NCBI GenBank assembly: GCA_958296035.1
Contig: OY282431.1
Location: 3,394,037 to 3,458,036, forward strand
DNA: 64,000 bases
Direction of reading: 5' to 3'
Source of the DNA: Paracoccaceae bacterium
GTDB lineage: Bacteria > Pseudomonadota > Alphaproteobacteria > Rhodobacterales > Rhodobacteraceae
The notes under the pieces are model-generated. The model had not been told where the DNA came from, did no database searches, and saw nothing but the letters and a program-made list of their open reading frames with translations. The number at the start of each line of letters is the position of its first letter. Position 1 is the first letter of the stretch. The translations under genes were made by a program, and so were the position numbers. Positions 35,728 to 46,011 of this stretch are shown piece by piece.

Positions 35728-36786
35728 TCATGGTATGCTGCTGCCCTTCACTTCGGCCTTCAGCTGCGCTTTTGCCCAGCGGGCCGCCTCTGCCACCACA
35801 GGATCAGAGTCGGCCATTAGGGCGGAGGCCACCGGTACAAGCTCGGCATCACCGGAGTTGCCAATGGCGTAGAGAACATTTCGGACAAACCTGTTTCGGC
35901 CAATACGGCGGACCGGGCCACCACGGAACATCTTGCGGAATGCGGCATCGTCAAGGCTGGCCAGACTGGCCAGAGCCGGTGACCTAAGTTCTTCGCGGGC
36001 ATGATATCGGCATTCCCGGGCTGTGGAGGCAAACTTGTTCCAGGGACACACTGCCAGGCAGTCATCGCAACCGAATATGCGATTGCCCATTGCCTTTCTG
36101 AATTCAGGAGAAACTCTGCCCCGGTACTCGATTGTCAGATAGGAAATGCAGCGACGTGCATCCAGTTGATAAGGTGCCGGAAATGCATCCGTTGGACAAA
36201 TGTCCAGACAGCGCCGACAACTACCACAATGATCGCTGCCTGGGTCATCAGCCGGAAGCCTGATGTCTGTAAAGATTGCACCGAGAAAGAACCAGTTTCC
36301 CAGTTTGCGGCTCACCAGATTTGTGTGCTTGCCCTGCCACCCAAGTCCGGCAGCCTGAGCTAGCGGCTTTTCCATAACCGGCGCGGTATCAACGAACACC
36401 TTGATCGATGCTCCCGAGCGCTGGTCGATCAGCCATCTTCCCAGTCGCTTCAGCTTCCGTTTTATAATATCGTGGTAGTCCCTGTTTTGTGCATAAACCG
36501 AAATTGTTCCGCAACTGCGCCTTTCGAGACAGTCCAGGGGATCACTTTGCGGGGCATAGGAGTGCGCCAGCATGATGACGGATCTGGCCTGCGGCCAAAG
36601 CACTTTCGGGTCGCCCCGCCAATGTGACCGGTGCTTCATCCACTCCATTTGACCGTGGTATTTCCGGCGCAGAAACGCCTGCAGGTCAGGACCTGCATGG
36701 GGAATGGAATCCGCCTGGCAAACACCTATTGCGTCAAAACCCTCTTCGATGGCACGTGAGCGGAGAACTTTGGCCAGTTCCTTCAA
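35728..36786 (-). CDS. queG: Epoxyqueuosine reductase
   Basis: A 352-residue cobalamin- and Fe-S-dependent enzyme that reduces epoxyqueuosine to queuosine in tRNA. The N-terminal domain has [16 protein letters not shown] and [12 protein letters not shown]. Two ferredoxin-like cluster motifs are present ([12 protein letters not shown] and [13 protein letters not shown]), and C-terminal HEAT-like repeats bind tRNA ([16 protein letters not shown]). The frame starts at a TTG overlapping the stop of the preceding gene (TTGA), so translation is coupled. Cytoplasmic. Confidence 0.95.
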   Translation of the reverse strand: MKELAKVLRSRAIEEGFDAIGVCQADSIPHAGPDLQAFLRRKYHGQMEWMKHRSHWRGDPKVLWPQARSVIMLAHSYAPQSDPLDCLERRSCGTISVYAQNRDYHDIIKRKLKRLGRWLIDQRSGASIKVFVDTAPVMEKPLAQAAGLGWQGKHTNLVSRKLGNWFFLGAIFTDIRLPADDPGSDHCGSCRRCLDICPTDAFPAPYQLDARRCISYLTIEYRGRVSPEFRKAMGNRIFGCDDCLAVCPWNKFASTARECRYHAREELRSPALASLASLDDAAFRKMFRGGPVRRIGRNRFVRNVLYAIGNSGDAELVPVASALMADSDPVVAEAARWAKAQLKAEVKGSSIP

Positions 36787-37469
36787 AAGTCCAAATCCGA
36801 ATAGTGATGCGGCGGCATTACACCGGGAATGTAATCAGAAAGCAGCGGTCGGAAAGCCGGTCTTGATTTCAAAGTCGAGTACCAGTCCTTGATCGTACTG
36901 CTGTAGTCCCAATCCACGTCGTTTATATAGTCCAGGCACGACAAATGGGCGGAGGCCGCGAAGTCGGCAAGTGTCATGCGTTCGCCAGCCAGCCAACGCC
37001 GGTTGTCTAACAGGTAGTGGAGATATTTCATGTGTGTACGCAGCGCCTTGAGGCTGCTGCTGATGCGGCTGGCATCTGGTGGCCCCTTGCCTTGAATTCG
37101 GCGCAACAAACGTTCGAAGACTAGCGGGGATGTGACTTCCCGATTGAACTTGTCGTCAAACCAGCCTACCAGTCGCCTTGCTTCGTATGCCTGTTGCGCA
37201 TCCTGAGGAAGCAGAACCGGAACCGGATATTCGGCTTCGATGTACTCGCAAATGGCTTGACTGTCAGACAGGAACGTACTTCCCTTCTTCAACAGGGGAA
37301 CCATGCCTGACGGATTGACAATCGTGAATTCGGCGCGACGTTCCCAATATCTTTCCTCGCGAAGAGCAAACTCTATCTGCTTTTCGGTCAAGACAAGGCG
37401 CAGTTTCCGGCAATGCGGAGACAGCGGGTAGTGGTACAGCCGAAATGCTTCCTTTTGCACCTGGTTCAA
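36783..37469 (-). CDS. Glutathione S-transferase family protein
   Basis: A 228-residue GST: N-terminal thioredoxin-like domain with [19 protein letters not shown] and [12 protein letters not shown]...[12 protein letters not shown], then the helical C-terminal domain with [21 protein letters not shown]. The start is a TTG backed by a strong AGGAGG site 8 bases upstream. The SPHCRK motif carries a Cys at the active-site turn, as in beta/omega-like bacterial GSTs. Substrate unknown. It overlaps queG. Confidence 0.9.
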   Translation of the reverse strand: MNQVQKEAFRLYHYPLSPHCRKLRLVLTEKQIEFALREERYWERRAEFTIVNPSGMVPLLKKGSTFLSDSQAICEYIEAEYPVPVLLPQDAQQAYEARRLVGWFDDKFNREVTSPLVFERLLRRIQGKGPPDASRISSSLKALRTHMKYLHYLLDNRRWLAGERMTLADFAASAHLSCLDYINDVDWDYSSTIKDWYSTLKSRPAFRPLLSDYIPGVMPPHHYSDLDF

Positions 37470-37499
37470 TTTTCCCGTCCTCCTGATTATCCAGTCTTG

Positions 37500-38213
37500 T
37501 CAGCTTGTACTCGTGAAGCAGTCATCTCGTCCATCCCCGGCAATCGTGCGAACTCCTTCCAGAACTGAATTGGCGCGGACAAGCGTTTCCGTGGAAGGCT
37601 GTCCGGCATCCAGTTCTACCGGAGCGGGGACAATTGCAGCCAGTACTGCCGATTCAAGCTCGGCCAATTCATTCAGTTCTACTCCGAAGTAGCTTCGGGC
37701 GGCTTCCGCAACGCCAAACACTCCTCGATCGAATTGCGTTGCATTCATGAACACTTCCAGAATGCGTCGCTTCGACCAGAAGATCTCGATTGCAAGCGTA
37801 ATCGGCGTTTCGAGAACCCTCCTCAGTCGGCCTTCCTCCGGCCACAGAAACACTATCCGTGCAACCTTCTGCGTTATTGATGCGCCCTTGTAGCTGGAAC
37901 CTGCAAGAATGCTTTTTTCAATGGATGCCCTGTCGAAGCCCCAGTGCCGGCAAAAGTTGGCATCTTCGGCAGCGACAATTGCACGTTGCAAATGTAGCGG
38001 AGTATCTGAAAGCGAAACCCATTCCTGCTGAACTCCGCCATGGTATGCCCATTCCTTGGCGACGTGAAATGTGAGGGGGGGATTTGCAACTGAAAAGATC
38101 GCTATGGCGGCGAAGAGCAAAAGCACCGGCACAGCTGCAATGCAGGCTGACCATGCCAGAATTTTTCGTGACCGTCCCACAGTTTTGCTGTTAATCTCCT
38201 GACAGTGGCTCAA
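37500..38213 (-). CDS. mtgA: Monofunctional biosynthetic peptidoglycan transglycosylase
   Basis: Up to 237 residues (TTG at 38213; a GTG at 38180 is an alternative). A GT51 enzyme that polymerises lipid II into glycan strands, with an N-terminal membrane anchor (AVPVLLLFAAIAIFSVA). The catalytic Glu block is IVAAEDANFCRHWGFD, followed by WSKRRILEVFMNATQFDRGVFGVAEAARSYFG with the second Glu. The motif normally reading like GASTISQQTAKN is GASITQKVARI here, one residue shorter with the second Gln lost, which might weaken activity. First of the series mtgA-GST-queG-SDR. Confidence 0.9.
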   Translation of the reverse strand: MSHCQEINSKTVGRSRKILAWSACIAAVPVLLLFAAIAIFSVANPPLTFHVAKEWAYHGGVQQEWVSLSDTPLHLQRAIVAAEDANFCRHWGFDRASIEKSILAGSSYKGASITQKVARIVFLWPEEGRLRRVLETPITLAIEIFWSKRRILEVFMNATQFDRGVFGVAEAARSYFGVELNELAELESAVLAAIVPAPVELDAGQPSTETLVRANSVLEGVRTIAGDGRDDCFTSTS

Positions 38214-39334
38214 TGCAACCGGCCCTGATCAGGCCCGATTCCTGCCTATTATCATCCTCCTTGTAATTCCATGGCCTTCCGCGACCCTGGAGTGCTGTCG
38301 GACCGATCCTATCGCCGATTCCTCACCATTTTGCTTTCCATGAAACTACAGAGTTTCGCAGCGCACCTATGCCCTCTTCAATCGCTACAGCGCAATTGTC
38401 TTTGATCTCTGCGTTACGTGAACATGGCGAAACTGTACAGGAATTTAGCCCGAATATCTCACGAGCTTCCGCCGGCCTGGTTTTGGTGTTGTCGCCCCGC
38501 GGGCAACAGCCGCGCCCCGCCATTAGCTGGCTACCAACCGGACCAATGCAGATGGCAGGCCAATAAAGCCGGGCGGTGTCACGAAGGTGCCCCAACAAGC
38601 TGTTTGCGGGCCCAATTTGACCCCTCTCCAGACCCAAATAACGTCTCCCTATGCCAGGACAGTCCTCCCCCCTCTGGCCTATCACTCCGCACCACCAAGG
38701 TCATTGTGATCCGCTGGAGCCGGTCAGTTCACCCCCCCGAACAATTACCCCGGCGGCGGCATATGCTTTTCAACTCGCGCCGCCGCAAGCGTACCCATGC
38801 AGTCTGGTTATCGCCTACTTCTTTCAGGATCGACTTTTGGCCTGCAACTGGCCCTTTCGGTGGTCCACCGGACAGTACCACGCGACAGTAAGACGATCGG
38901 CTGGAGATCCTGTCAATTTGGTCCTGGATATGCATGGGTACAGTCATCGGGGGGCCGTCTTCTCGGGTTATAGTGTGGCGCCTAATCCTCGTGGTTTTGG
39001 TCCTGAATGGAAGCCCCTCTCCTGGTGTCTGGGAGCCTGTTTTGTGACAGTCATTTCGGCACTCGCCAAGAGCTGTAACGGCATGGTGGAATTCGGCCTG
39101 AAAAGGGCCGTCGAATTCATCCGAATCAGTCCGGGCGGGCACAAGTGGGGCAAGTCCTGTTGCAACACGAGATGTGCACCCCGTGCGATCATCGGACCGT
39201 CACCTTGAGTTGGCCGGCCAGCTTAAACAGGTGCGTGCGAATGGTGCCTATACTCGCCTTCTCCATTCCGGTACCATCAAGACCAACCTACCGCAATATG
39301 GAGCCAGTACACTGATTGCGGGTGTCCCAGCTAA
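38214..39334. other. Long apparently non-coding stretch
   Basis: About 1.1 kb between the phasin 3' end and mtgA. Open frames exist on both strands but none resembles a family or has a clear ribosome site. It may be an old, fully decayed gene. No phaC or phaR was found despite the phasin next to it. Confidence 0.45.
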
Positions 39335-39763
39335 TCACCCGTCAACCGTTGTCCCTGTATCTTCCTTCTCATCGCAATCAGTCGACTGAGGTCTTGTCGG
39401 CCCGCGGGTGGCGTCAAGCATTGCTGCCACTGTTTCCATCTGCAGATTGCGGGCAATGTCAGCATATTCCTCTATGTTCCTGACCGAGGATTTCATGACC
39501 TCGGAGGAGATTCTTGATGCGGCTTCGGCCCTTTCGGATGAAGACAAGTCGGCCTTGCTTCCTTCTGCCATTTGATCCAGAGTCGTGCGCGTCCAATTTC
39601 CCGAAACCTCAGCTGATTTCTTGGCGGCCGAAATTGCAGCTGTCGCCAGCCTTTCATTCAGGACTGCCATGTTCGTGGTGGAGTTCCTGAATTCTCTGTC
39701 ATCGAATCCAATGGCTTGAAGCCACTGCTTCAGTTGTTCCTGCGATTGATCAAATGTCGCCAT
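39335..39763 (-). CDS. Phasin family protein
   Basis: A 142-residue amphipathic helical protein that coats polyhydroxyalkanoate granules. The start at 39763 (MATFDQSQEQLKQWLQAIG) has a purine-rich AAAGGAAAAGAG ribosome site; the frame runs further upstream without homology. It is mostly helix with heptad-like spacing (LNERLATAAISAAKKSAEV, RISSEVMKSSVRNIEEYADI) and an acidic, disordered tail. No PHA synthase or depolymerase gene is nearby. Confidence 0.78.
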   Translation of the reverse strand: MATFDQSQEQLKQWLQAIGFDDREFRNSTTNMAVLNERLATAAISAAKKSAEVSGNWTRTTLDQMAEGSKADLSSSERAEAASRISSEVMKSSVRNIEEYADIARNLQMETVAAMLDATRGPTRPQSTDCDEKEDTGTTVDG

Positions 39764-40004
39764 CTCTTTTCCTTTTGAACTGCTTAGCCGGAAATAACCG
39801 ATAACCAAAGTGGTTGCTGCAGTGCAGCAATTCAAGCAGGTTGGTTGTATCTCCGGATGTGAGTCGCTGTAACCTGATCGATTTCCGCGAAATCTATCAC
39901 CTTGAAGTCTGAATGACTAATGATAGAGACATTGCAACCTTGCTTGCCATGGCTTGAATACCTGGAAGCGCGAATTCGTACACCAGGGAGCATTGACAAA
40001 GCGG

Positions 40005-42827
40005 ATGTCAACCGTCCTAGATCTGTCTCCATTCGTATCAGACGAGGTGCGCAAGACGACGTGCTATATGTGCGCCTGCCGATGCGGTATCGACGTCCAC
40101 CTCAGGGATGGACGCATACGCTACATCCAGGGTAATCGAGACCATCCGGTCAACCGCGGAGTGCTTTGTGCCAAGGGCTCCGCTGGCATGCTGCACCTCG
40201 AATCACCGGCGCGCCTGCAGGCGCCGCTAATGCGGACCGGACCTCGCGGAACCGGAGAATTCAAGGAAGTCAGCTGGGATGAAGCGCTATCCACAGCTTG
40301 CTCCTGGCTTGGGGAAATTAGAGCGCGAGACCCGCGCAAACTTGCTTTCTTCACAGGACGCGACCAGAGTCAATCACTCACCGCATGGTGGGCCCAACAG
40401 TTTGGCACTCCTAACTACGCCTCACATGGTGGCTTTTGTTCCGTCAACATGGCGACTGCAGGCATCTATACGATAGGAGGGTCGTTCTGGGAGTTTGCCC
40501 AGCCAGACTGGGAGAACTCCAAGTTGCTCCTATTGTTTGGAGTAGCTGAAGATCACGACTCCAACCCTATCAAACTTGGCCTGTCCGCGATGCGCCGTCG
40601 TGGGGCCCGCATTGTTTCCGTCAATCCGGTGCGTACAGGATATTCTGCAATTGCCGATGCCTGGTTCGGTATCACTCCCGGCACCGACGGCCTGCTTGTA
40701 CTGGCACTTATTCGAGAACTCCTGCGTTCGGGACGTATTGACGCTGACTTTCTGCGACATAACTGCAACGCCGCTTGGCTGGTCGACGTCGAAGATGGAG
40801 AGACGGGTGGATTGTTTGTTCGAGACGAACAAGGAACACCGCTAGTTCTGGACAGTCGAACCGGCAGACCCGAAAGACATGACATGCCGGGCATTATCCC
40901 GCTTCTATCCGGATCGGCAGAATTTGCGGGCGGGGCAAGGGCGGTAACAGTATTCACTCTACTGGCCGAGAAGTACCTTGATGACCGTTATTCGCCCGAG
41001 ACTGTTGCGCGCAAGACAGGCATTGGTGCAAGCAAGATCAGGGGTCTTGCGGCAGAACTGGCACGTGTGGCATTTGACGATGCTCAAGAGTTGCCCCTTC
41101 CCTGGACAGACGCATACGGGAATCACCATCAAACCACTGTAGTCCGGCCCGTTGCAATACACGCCATGCGAGGAATTTCTGCGCACACCAACGGGTTTCA
41201 GACCTGTCGGGCAATTCATCTCCTGCAGATGTTATTGGGAGCCATTGATTGTCCCGGGGGGACCAGGTTCAAGCCTCCATACCCCAAACCGGCAGAATTC
41301 CACCCGCGCCCTTCTGGGTGGGCGGGGCCCAACACACCCTTGGCCGGGCCTCCACTAGGTTACCCACTTGGACCGCAAGACCTTCTGGTTGACTCGCGGG
41401 GACAGCCCCAGCGCCTTGACAAGGCATTCTCTTGGGAAGCTCCTCTGGCCGCTCACGGAATGCTGCATGCAGCCATACCGAATGCCGCTGCCGGCGACCC
41501 GTATCCTGTCGACGTCATGTTCCTCTACATGGCCAACATGGCCTGGAACTCGTCGATGAACACGCCGGCGGCAATCGGGGCGCTGACTGCGAAGGGTGAA
41601 AATGGCGATTACCGCATCCCCAGATTGATTGTAGCGGATGCATTTAACTCCGAAATGACATCCTATGCAGATCTGGTTTTACCGGATACAACATATCTGG
41701 AGCGCTTTGACTGTATTTCTCTGCTTGACCGACCGATTGGCGAGCCTGACCTTGTTGCTGACGCAATTCGTCATCCGGTTGTAGCACTCAATCGGAACGT
41801 CAGGCCATTTCAAGATGTACTTATTGATCTGGGTGCCCGACTTGGATTGCCGGGATTTGTTGATTCGAACCAGCGACCGAAATGGAGGGATTACGCTCAC
41901 TACATGGCAACTCGCGAGACCCGTCCGGGGACGGGCCCGTTGGCTGGCTGGCGCGGGCGAAACGGCGAGAAGGCAGGGCGGGGAGAGCCCAATCCAAAAC
42001 AGCTGGACCAATATATCAAAGCGGGAGGATACTGGTCACAAGAGGTGCCGCGTCAAGCGAGATTTTTCAAGAACCTGAACATAGCCTATCAGGAATGGTC
42101 CACTGACCTCGGACTGCAGCCAAAGCCGACACCCTTCAAGTTACAGATTTACTCGGAACCGCTGCGCCGGTTTCAGTTGGCGGCTGAAGGGTTTGGCGAT
42201 AGACAACCACCGGAGGTTCTCCGCCAGAGAATTCACAAGTGCTTTGATCCGCTACCGATCTGGTATGAACCGGCCTCAGATTCATCAGGTGAATTTCCGC
42301 TGCACGCAATTACACAGCGCCCAATGGCTATGTATCATTCCTGGGGGTCGCATAATCCGTGGCTCCGTCAGATCCACACGGACAATCACCTTTATGTACC
42401 GGGTTCTATCTGCGATGAGATGCAACTTGTTGACGGATGCTGGGTCTGGGTGGAATCACCGGTCGCGCGAATCAAGGTGCGGGTAAAGAGAATGGAAGCA
42501 GTCAACAGGCAAACAGTTTGGAGCTGGAATGCTGTAGCCAGACGACCGGGCGCCTGGGGATTGAGTCACTCGTCGCCAGAAAGTCGCAAGGCTTTTCTGC
42601 TGAATCACGTTATCAGTCACTTGCTCCCCAAACAACCGGATGGTTGCCGCTGGTCGAATTCGGATCCAGTAACGGGACAGGCAGCCTGGTTTGACCTGAG
42701 AGTATCGATCACGCCTGCTGATGACAGTGAACAGTGCACTTATCCCCAGTTCGAACCCCAGGGGCAACCTCCCAATCAAGATCCGGGATCTGAAGAACTT
42801 TGCTATGGTGGAGAGTGGTGCAAATGA
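40005..42827 (+). CDS. soeA: Sulfite dehydrogenase (quinone) molybdopterin subunit SoeA
   Basis: A 940-residue DMSO-reductase family molybdoenzyme. The N-terminal [4Fe-4S] site is Cys20, Cys23, Cys27 and Cys55 (TCYMCACRCGID...GVLCAKGS). Long stretches are as in SoeA: FFTGRDQSQSLTAWWAQQFG, HGGFCSVNMATAGIYTIGG and FGVAEDHDSNPIKLGL. No Tat signal is present, in line with the cytoplasmic location of Soe. It oxidises sulfite to sulfate, passing electrons through SoeB to SoeC and quinone. The stop overlaps the soeB start. The start (ATG at 40005) is inferred from where similarity begins. Confidence 0.88.
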   Translation: MSTVLDLSPFVSDEVRKTTCYMCACRCGIDVHLRDGRIRYIQGNRDHPVNRGVLCAKGSAGMLHLESPARLQAPLMRTGPRGTGEFKEVSWDEALSTACSWLGEIRARDPRKLAFFTGRDQSQSLTAWWAQQFGTPNYASHGGFCSVNMATAGIYTIGGSFWEFAQPDWENSKLLLLFGVAEDHDSNPIKLGLSAMRRRGARIVSVNPVRTGYSAIADAWFGITPGTDGLLVLALIRELLRSGRIDADFLRHNCNAAWLVDVEDGETGGLFVRDEQGTPLVLDSRTGRPERHDMPGIIPLLSGSAEFAGGARAVTVFTLLAEKYLDDRYSPETVARKTGIGASKIRGLAAELARVAFDDAQELPLPWTDAYGNHHQTTVVRPVAIHAMRGISAHTNGFQTCRAIHLLQMLLGAIDCPGGTRFKPPYPKPAEFHPRPSGWAGPNTPLAGPPLGYPLGPQDLLVDSRGQPQRLDKAFSWEAPLAAHGMLHAAIPNAAAGDPYPVDVMFLYMANMAWNSSMNTPAAIGALTAKGENGDYRIPRLIVADAFNSEMTSYADLVLPDTTYLERFDCISLLDRPIGEPDLVADAIRHPVVALNRNVRPFQDVLIDLGARLGLPGFVDSNQRPKWRDYAHYMATRETRPGTGPLAGWRGRNGEKAGRGEPNPKQLDQYIKAGGYWSQEVPRQARFFKNLNIAYQEWSTDLGLQPKPTPFKLQIYSEPLRRFQLAAEGFGDRQPPEVLRQRIHKCFDPLPIWYEPASDSSGEFPLHAITQRPMAMYHSWGSHNPWLRQIHTDNHLYVPGSICDEMQLVDGCWVWVESPVARIKVRVKRMEAVNRQTVWSWNAVARRPGAWGLSHSSPESRKAFLLNHVISHLLPKQPDGCRWSNSDPVTGQAAWFDLRVSITPADDSEQCTYPQFEPQGQPPNQDPGSEELCYGGEWCK

Positions 42828-43570
42828 CGTCACTTCCAGACAAGACTGCGCGCAAACTCGGATTGGTCATCGATCTTGATGTCTGTGTCGGTTGCCAAGC
42901 CTGCGTCGTCAATTGCAAGGCGTGGAATAGCGGAGGCTACGGGAGTTCACTTGCAGACCATGAACCCTACGGCGACGCCCCGGAGGGAGCCTGGCTAAAC
43001 CGAGTGCACGGATATGAGGTAGTATCCAAGGATTCAGCCGCAATTGTACACTTCCCCAAGAGTTGTCTGCATTGCGACGACGCTCCCTGTGTAACTGTTT
43101 GTCCGACCGGTGCATCGATAAAGCGGTCCGAGGATGGTATTGTGCTGGTCGACGAGTCAAAATGTATGGGGTGCGGCCTGTGTGCCTGGGCTTGCCCCTA
43201 TGGGGCCAGGGAAATGGACCCTTCAGCCGGGGTCATGAAGAAGTGTACCTTATGTGTTGATCGCATTTACAACGAGAACCTCCCCGAAGTGGACCGCGAA
43301 CCGGCCTGTGTCCGGACCTGTCCGACAAATGCTCGACATTTCGGCGACCTTGCGGACCCCGATTCCCATGTATCGAATCTGGTTGCGTCCCGCTGCGGGC
43401 AAGACCTGATGCCAGAGCAGGAAACCCGACCGGTAAACAAATATCTCTTGCCTCAAGATCGCGACGGTGCCGAGCAGATGTCCTTGAGCGGTTTCGTACT
43501 TGCAGATCTTGCTGATCCGTCGCCATCAGGGTTGCTTGGTTGGATCGATAGCGCTCTTTCCAAGTTGTAG
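42824..43570 (+). CDS. soeB: Sulfite dehydrogenase iron-sulfur subunit SoeB
   Basis: A 248-residue ferredoxin-like subunit with four cluster-binding motifs: CVGCQACVVNC (Cys21-Cys31), CLHCDDAPCVTVCP, CMGCGLCAWACP, and CTLC paired with CVRTCP. It relays electrons between SoeA and SoeC. The ATG overlaps the soeA stop (ATGA), and soeC follows 6 bases after. The DmsB/NrfC fold is shared by other molybdoenzyme complexes; assignment to Soe rests on the neighbours. Confidence 0.9.
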   Translation: MTSLPDKTARKLGLVIDLDVCVGCQACVVNCKAWNSGGYGSSLADHEPYGDAPEGAWLNRVHGYEVVSKDSAAIVHFPKSCLHCDDAPCVTVCPTGASIKRSEDGIVLVDESKCMGCGLCAWACPYGAREMDPSAGVMKKCTLCVDRIYNENLPEVDREPACVRTCPTNARHFGDLADPDSHVSNLVASRCGQDLMPEQETRPVNKYLLPQDRDGAEQMSLSGFVLADLADPSPSGLLGWIDSALSKL

Positions 43571-43576
43571 GACAGC

Positions 43577-44527
43577 ATGCATCCTGCGCTGTCCCTTATT
43601 CTCTTTACGACTTTGTCCGGAGCCGGCTTTGGATTATGTTTCTGGACCGGCGTTCTGGCGACGAGGCAGGAAGGCTGGGTAACCGCCAGCGCGGGGCTTG
43701 TGGCGATAATTCTCTCAACGACTGGCTTATTGTGTTCGGTTTTTCATCTTCGCCAGCCGACCCGCGCCTGGCGCTCTTTTTCGCAGTGGCGTTCATCCTG
43801 GTTGTCCCGAGAGGCCCTGTTGGCGCCGGTGGCCCTGATACTTGTGCTCGCGCTGGTTTTGGCCGCGGTGCAAGATTCACATGTCACCGGCGTGCTTGGT
43901 TGGATTACCGCACTGTTGGCAATTGCGACAGTGTTGGCAACCTCGATGATCTACACACAGTTGAGAGCCATTGCCGCGTGGAATTCCTGGCGAACTCCTC
44001 TTCTGTTTGTCGCATTCTCAATGTCGAGCGGTTACTACCTAATGCTGTTTGTCTGGAATCTTTCCGTGATTGTCCTGCCAACGGACCGCGCCCAGGTGAA
44101 CATTCCAGTTGAACAGGCTGCTCTACTAGCAGCAATTCTTGCTCCGGCTGCACAATTGGCCCAGTTTGTGTGGTGGCACTATCGGGATGCGTTTCGCTAT
44201 GGAATGTCTTCCACCGAATCTGCCACCGGACTGGGTGGCTTGGGGAGTGTGCGTATGCTGGAACCACCACATACCGGTGCCAGCTATCTTACATCGGAAA
44301 TGGGCTATACCATTGCCCGAAGGCACGCTCTAAAGTTGCGCTGGATTTCGGTTTTCTTCTGTACAGCCATTCCACTTTCCATTTGTCTGTGGTTGGGAGA
44401 GGGGATTGTCGGGGCGACACTATCATCCCTAATGATTGTCGTAGCACATGTAACGGGAATAATCATCGCCAGATGGCTGTTTTTTGCCGAGTCCCGGCAT
44501 ACAGTAATGCTTTACTACCGATCCTAG
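43577..44527 (+). CDS. soeC: Sulfite dehydrogenase membrane anchor SoeC (DmsC-like)
   Basis: A 316-residue integral membrane protein with about eight hydrophobic segments. Typical features are HPALSLILFTTLSGAGFGLCF at the start, LLCSVFHLRQPTRAWRSFSQWRSSWLSREALLA in the first third, and FFAESRHTVMLYY at the end, all seen in DmsC-type anchors. It passes electrons to the quinone pool. Last gene of the soeABC operon. Confidence 0.88.
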   Translation: MHPALSLILFTTLSGAGFGLCFWTGVLATRQEGWVTASAGLVAIILSTTGLLCSVFHLRQPTRAWRSFSQWRSSWLSREALLAPVALILVLALVLAAVQDSHVTGVLGWITALLAIATVLATSMIYTQLRAIAAWNSWRTPLLFVAFSMSSGYYLMLFVWNLSVIVLPTDRAQVNIPVEQAALLAAILAPAAQLAQFVWWHYRDAFRYGMSSTESATGLGGLGSVRMLEPPHTGASYLTSEMGYTIARRHALKLRWISVFFCTAIPLSICLWLGEGIVGATLSSLMIVVAHVTGIIIARWLFFAESRHTVMLYYRS

Positions 44528-44620
44528 TGTTGCATCCACCTTAAAGCGATTCCATTGTTCTCAGGGTTGTGATTCACTGTCTTCCGGTTTCCAGCGCACG
44601 GTTCCGGAGAGGGAGCAAAG

Positions 44621-44955
44621 CCACAATGGCCAGGAGCACGAGACCGAAAATCAAGCTTTCCGACCGGGACCGCACGCGCCTTGCGCGTATCAAGACTCAT
44701 CCGCAGTCTCGACGCCGGCCACAGCCTGACGGAGACGGTGCGAAGAACAGGCAAGGCGAAGACGACCGTCTGGCGCTGTTGGAACCGCTTCCTCGCCACC
44801 GGCGTCGACGGGCTTCTGAAGGACGCCTCCCGGCCACCGGGCAAGCCCCGGACAGCACCGGACAAGGACTGGCGTCGCATAGCGATGCGCGATGATCGTT
44901 GCTCCGAGCTGTTTCTTCGGCCTGCACATTGGCAAGCATAGTGCTGTTGTGGCTG
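44621..44955 (+). pseudogene. Fused scraps of IS630-type and IS5-type transposases
   Basis: From 44624 the frame reads MARSTRPKIKLSDRDRTRLA, then shifts to RSLDAGHSLTETVRRTGKAK and FLATGVDGLLKDASRPPGKP, the N-terminal helix-turn-helix of an IS630-type transposase. Without a break it continues as DKDWRRIAMRDDRCSELF, which is the C-terminal block of an IS5-type transposase. Two unrelated elements are therefore joined by a deletion or nested insertion. Non-functional. Confidence 0.65.
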
Positions 44956-45278
44956 TGAAGCTCGCCATGTGGGGCGTCTGAGCGGTCCCGACCGGGGCAG
45001 GATAGCTCCCAACTGGCGTGCTGACCGGTGCTTTTTTCGGCACTTGAGGTGCCGCCGGTGTCGTATTGTGGAGAGGTCCGGCATGACTTCCGGGAAGTCG
45101 CGGAATTGGCCGGCATTCTCGCTGGAAGTGTCGCTTTTCAGGGACAAGGGATCTCAATTGCGGCCCCTGGGCTGCTGGAGAACCTTGTCGTCCGCAGCGA
45201 CGAGAGTGCCGGCGGACAAGCTTCGAGCAAGAATACCATTAATGGAGATTGCTTTCGTCACAGGAACTGCCTGGCCCG

Positions 45279-46007
45279 TCAACGAACCCGTTCGAGGAAC
45301 GACCTGGTCCGGACTTCTTTGGGATTTTCGAAAATCTCTCTCGGTCTGCCTTCCTCAAGAATGACGCCCGCATGCAAAAAGCAGACCTTGTCGGCGACTT
45401 CCGCGGCGAAAGAGAGTTCGTGGGTGGCGATCAACATCGTCATCCCGTCCCTTTTGAGCTGTGCTAAGACCCCCAGCACCTCGCCCACGAGTTCTGGATC
45501 CAGGGCCGAAGTAATCTCATCGAACAACATGATGCCGGGGTTCATGGCTAGAGCCCGTACGATCGCGACCCGCTGCTGCTGACCGCCAGAGAGCTGGTCC
45601 GGCCAGTGGTGCATATGGTCGCCAAGACCAAATCGGACAAACAGTTCGCGGGCCCGCGGCAGAAGCGAACTGTCCGGCTCGCGGTGAACTCGCCGCGGCG
45701 CCAGGAGTACATTGTCCAGCGCAGTCATATGCGGGAACAGATTGTAGCTCTGAAACACTATGCCGATCTGTTCGCGGATCGGACGCGGGTCCTGATCCGG
45801 AAGCGAGATGTCGGTGCCGTCCAGGAGTATGGCACCGTCGTCGATCGGAGTCAGAAGATTGACGGTGCGAAGCAGAGTGGATTTTCCGGAACCCGAGGAT
45901 CCGATGAGACAGACCAGCTCACCCTCCGCCACCGTTAGATCGACGCCCCGCAACACCTGCAAATCCCCGAAGCTCTTGCGAACCGCCTGCAATTCCAGCT
46001 TCGGCAT
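45279..46007 (-). CDS. Amino acid ABC transporter ATP-binding protein
   Basis: A 242-residue ATPase of the polar amino acid type: Walker [10 protein letters not shown], the [15 protein letters not shown] block after the Q-loop, signature [15 protein letters not shown], Walker [13 protein letters not shown], and switch-His region [14 protein letters not shown]. It follows the permease gene by 4 bases. Last gene of a three-gene minus-strand operon (binding protein-permease-ATPase). Confidence 0.93.
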   Translation of the reverse strand: MPKLELQAVRKSFGDLQVLRGVDLTVAEGELVCLIGSSGSGKSTLLRTVNLLTPIDDGAILLDGTDISLPDQDPRPIREQIGIVFQSYNLFPHMTALDNVLLAPRRVHREPDSSLLPRARELFVRFGLGDHMHHWPDQLSGGQQQRVAIVRALAMNPGIMLFDEITSALDPELVGEVLGVLAQLKRDGMTMLIATHELSFAAEVADKVCFLHAGVILEEGRPREIFENPKEVRTRSFLERVR

Positions 46008-46011
46008 CGTT

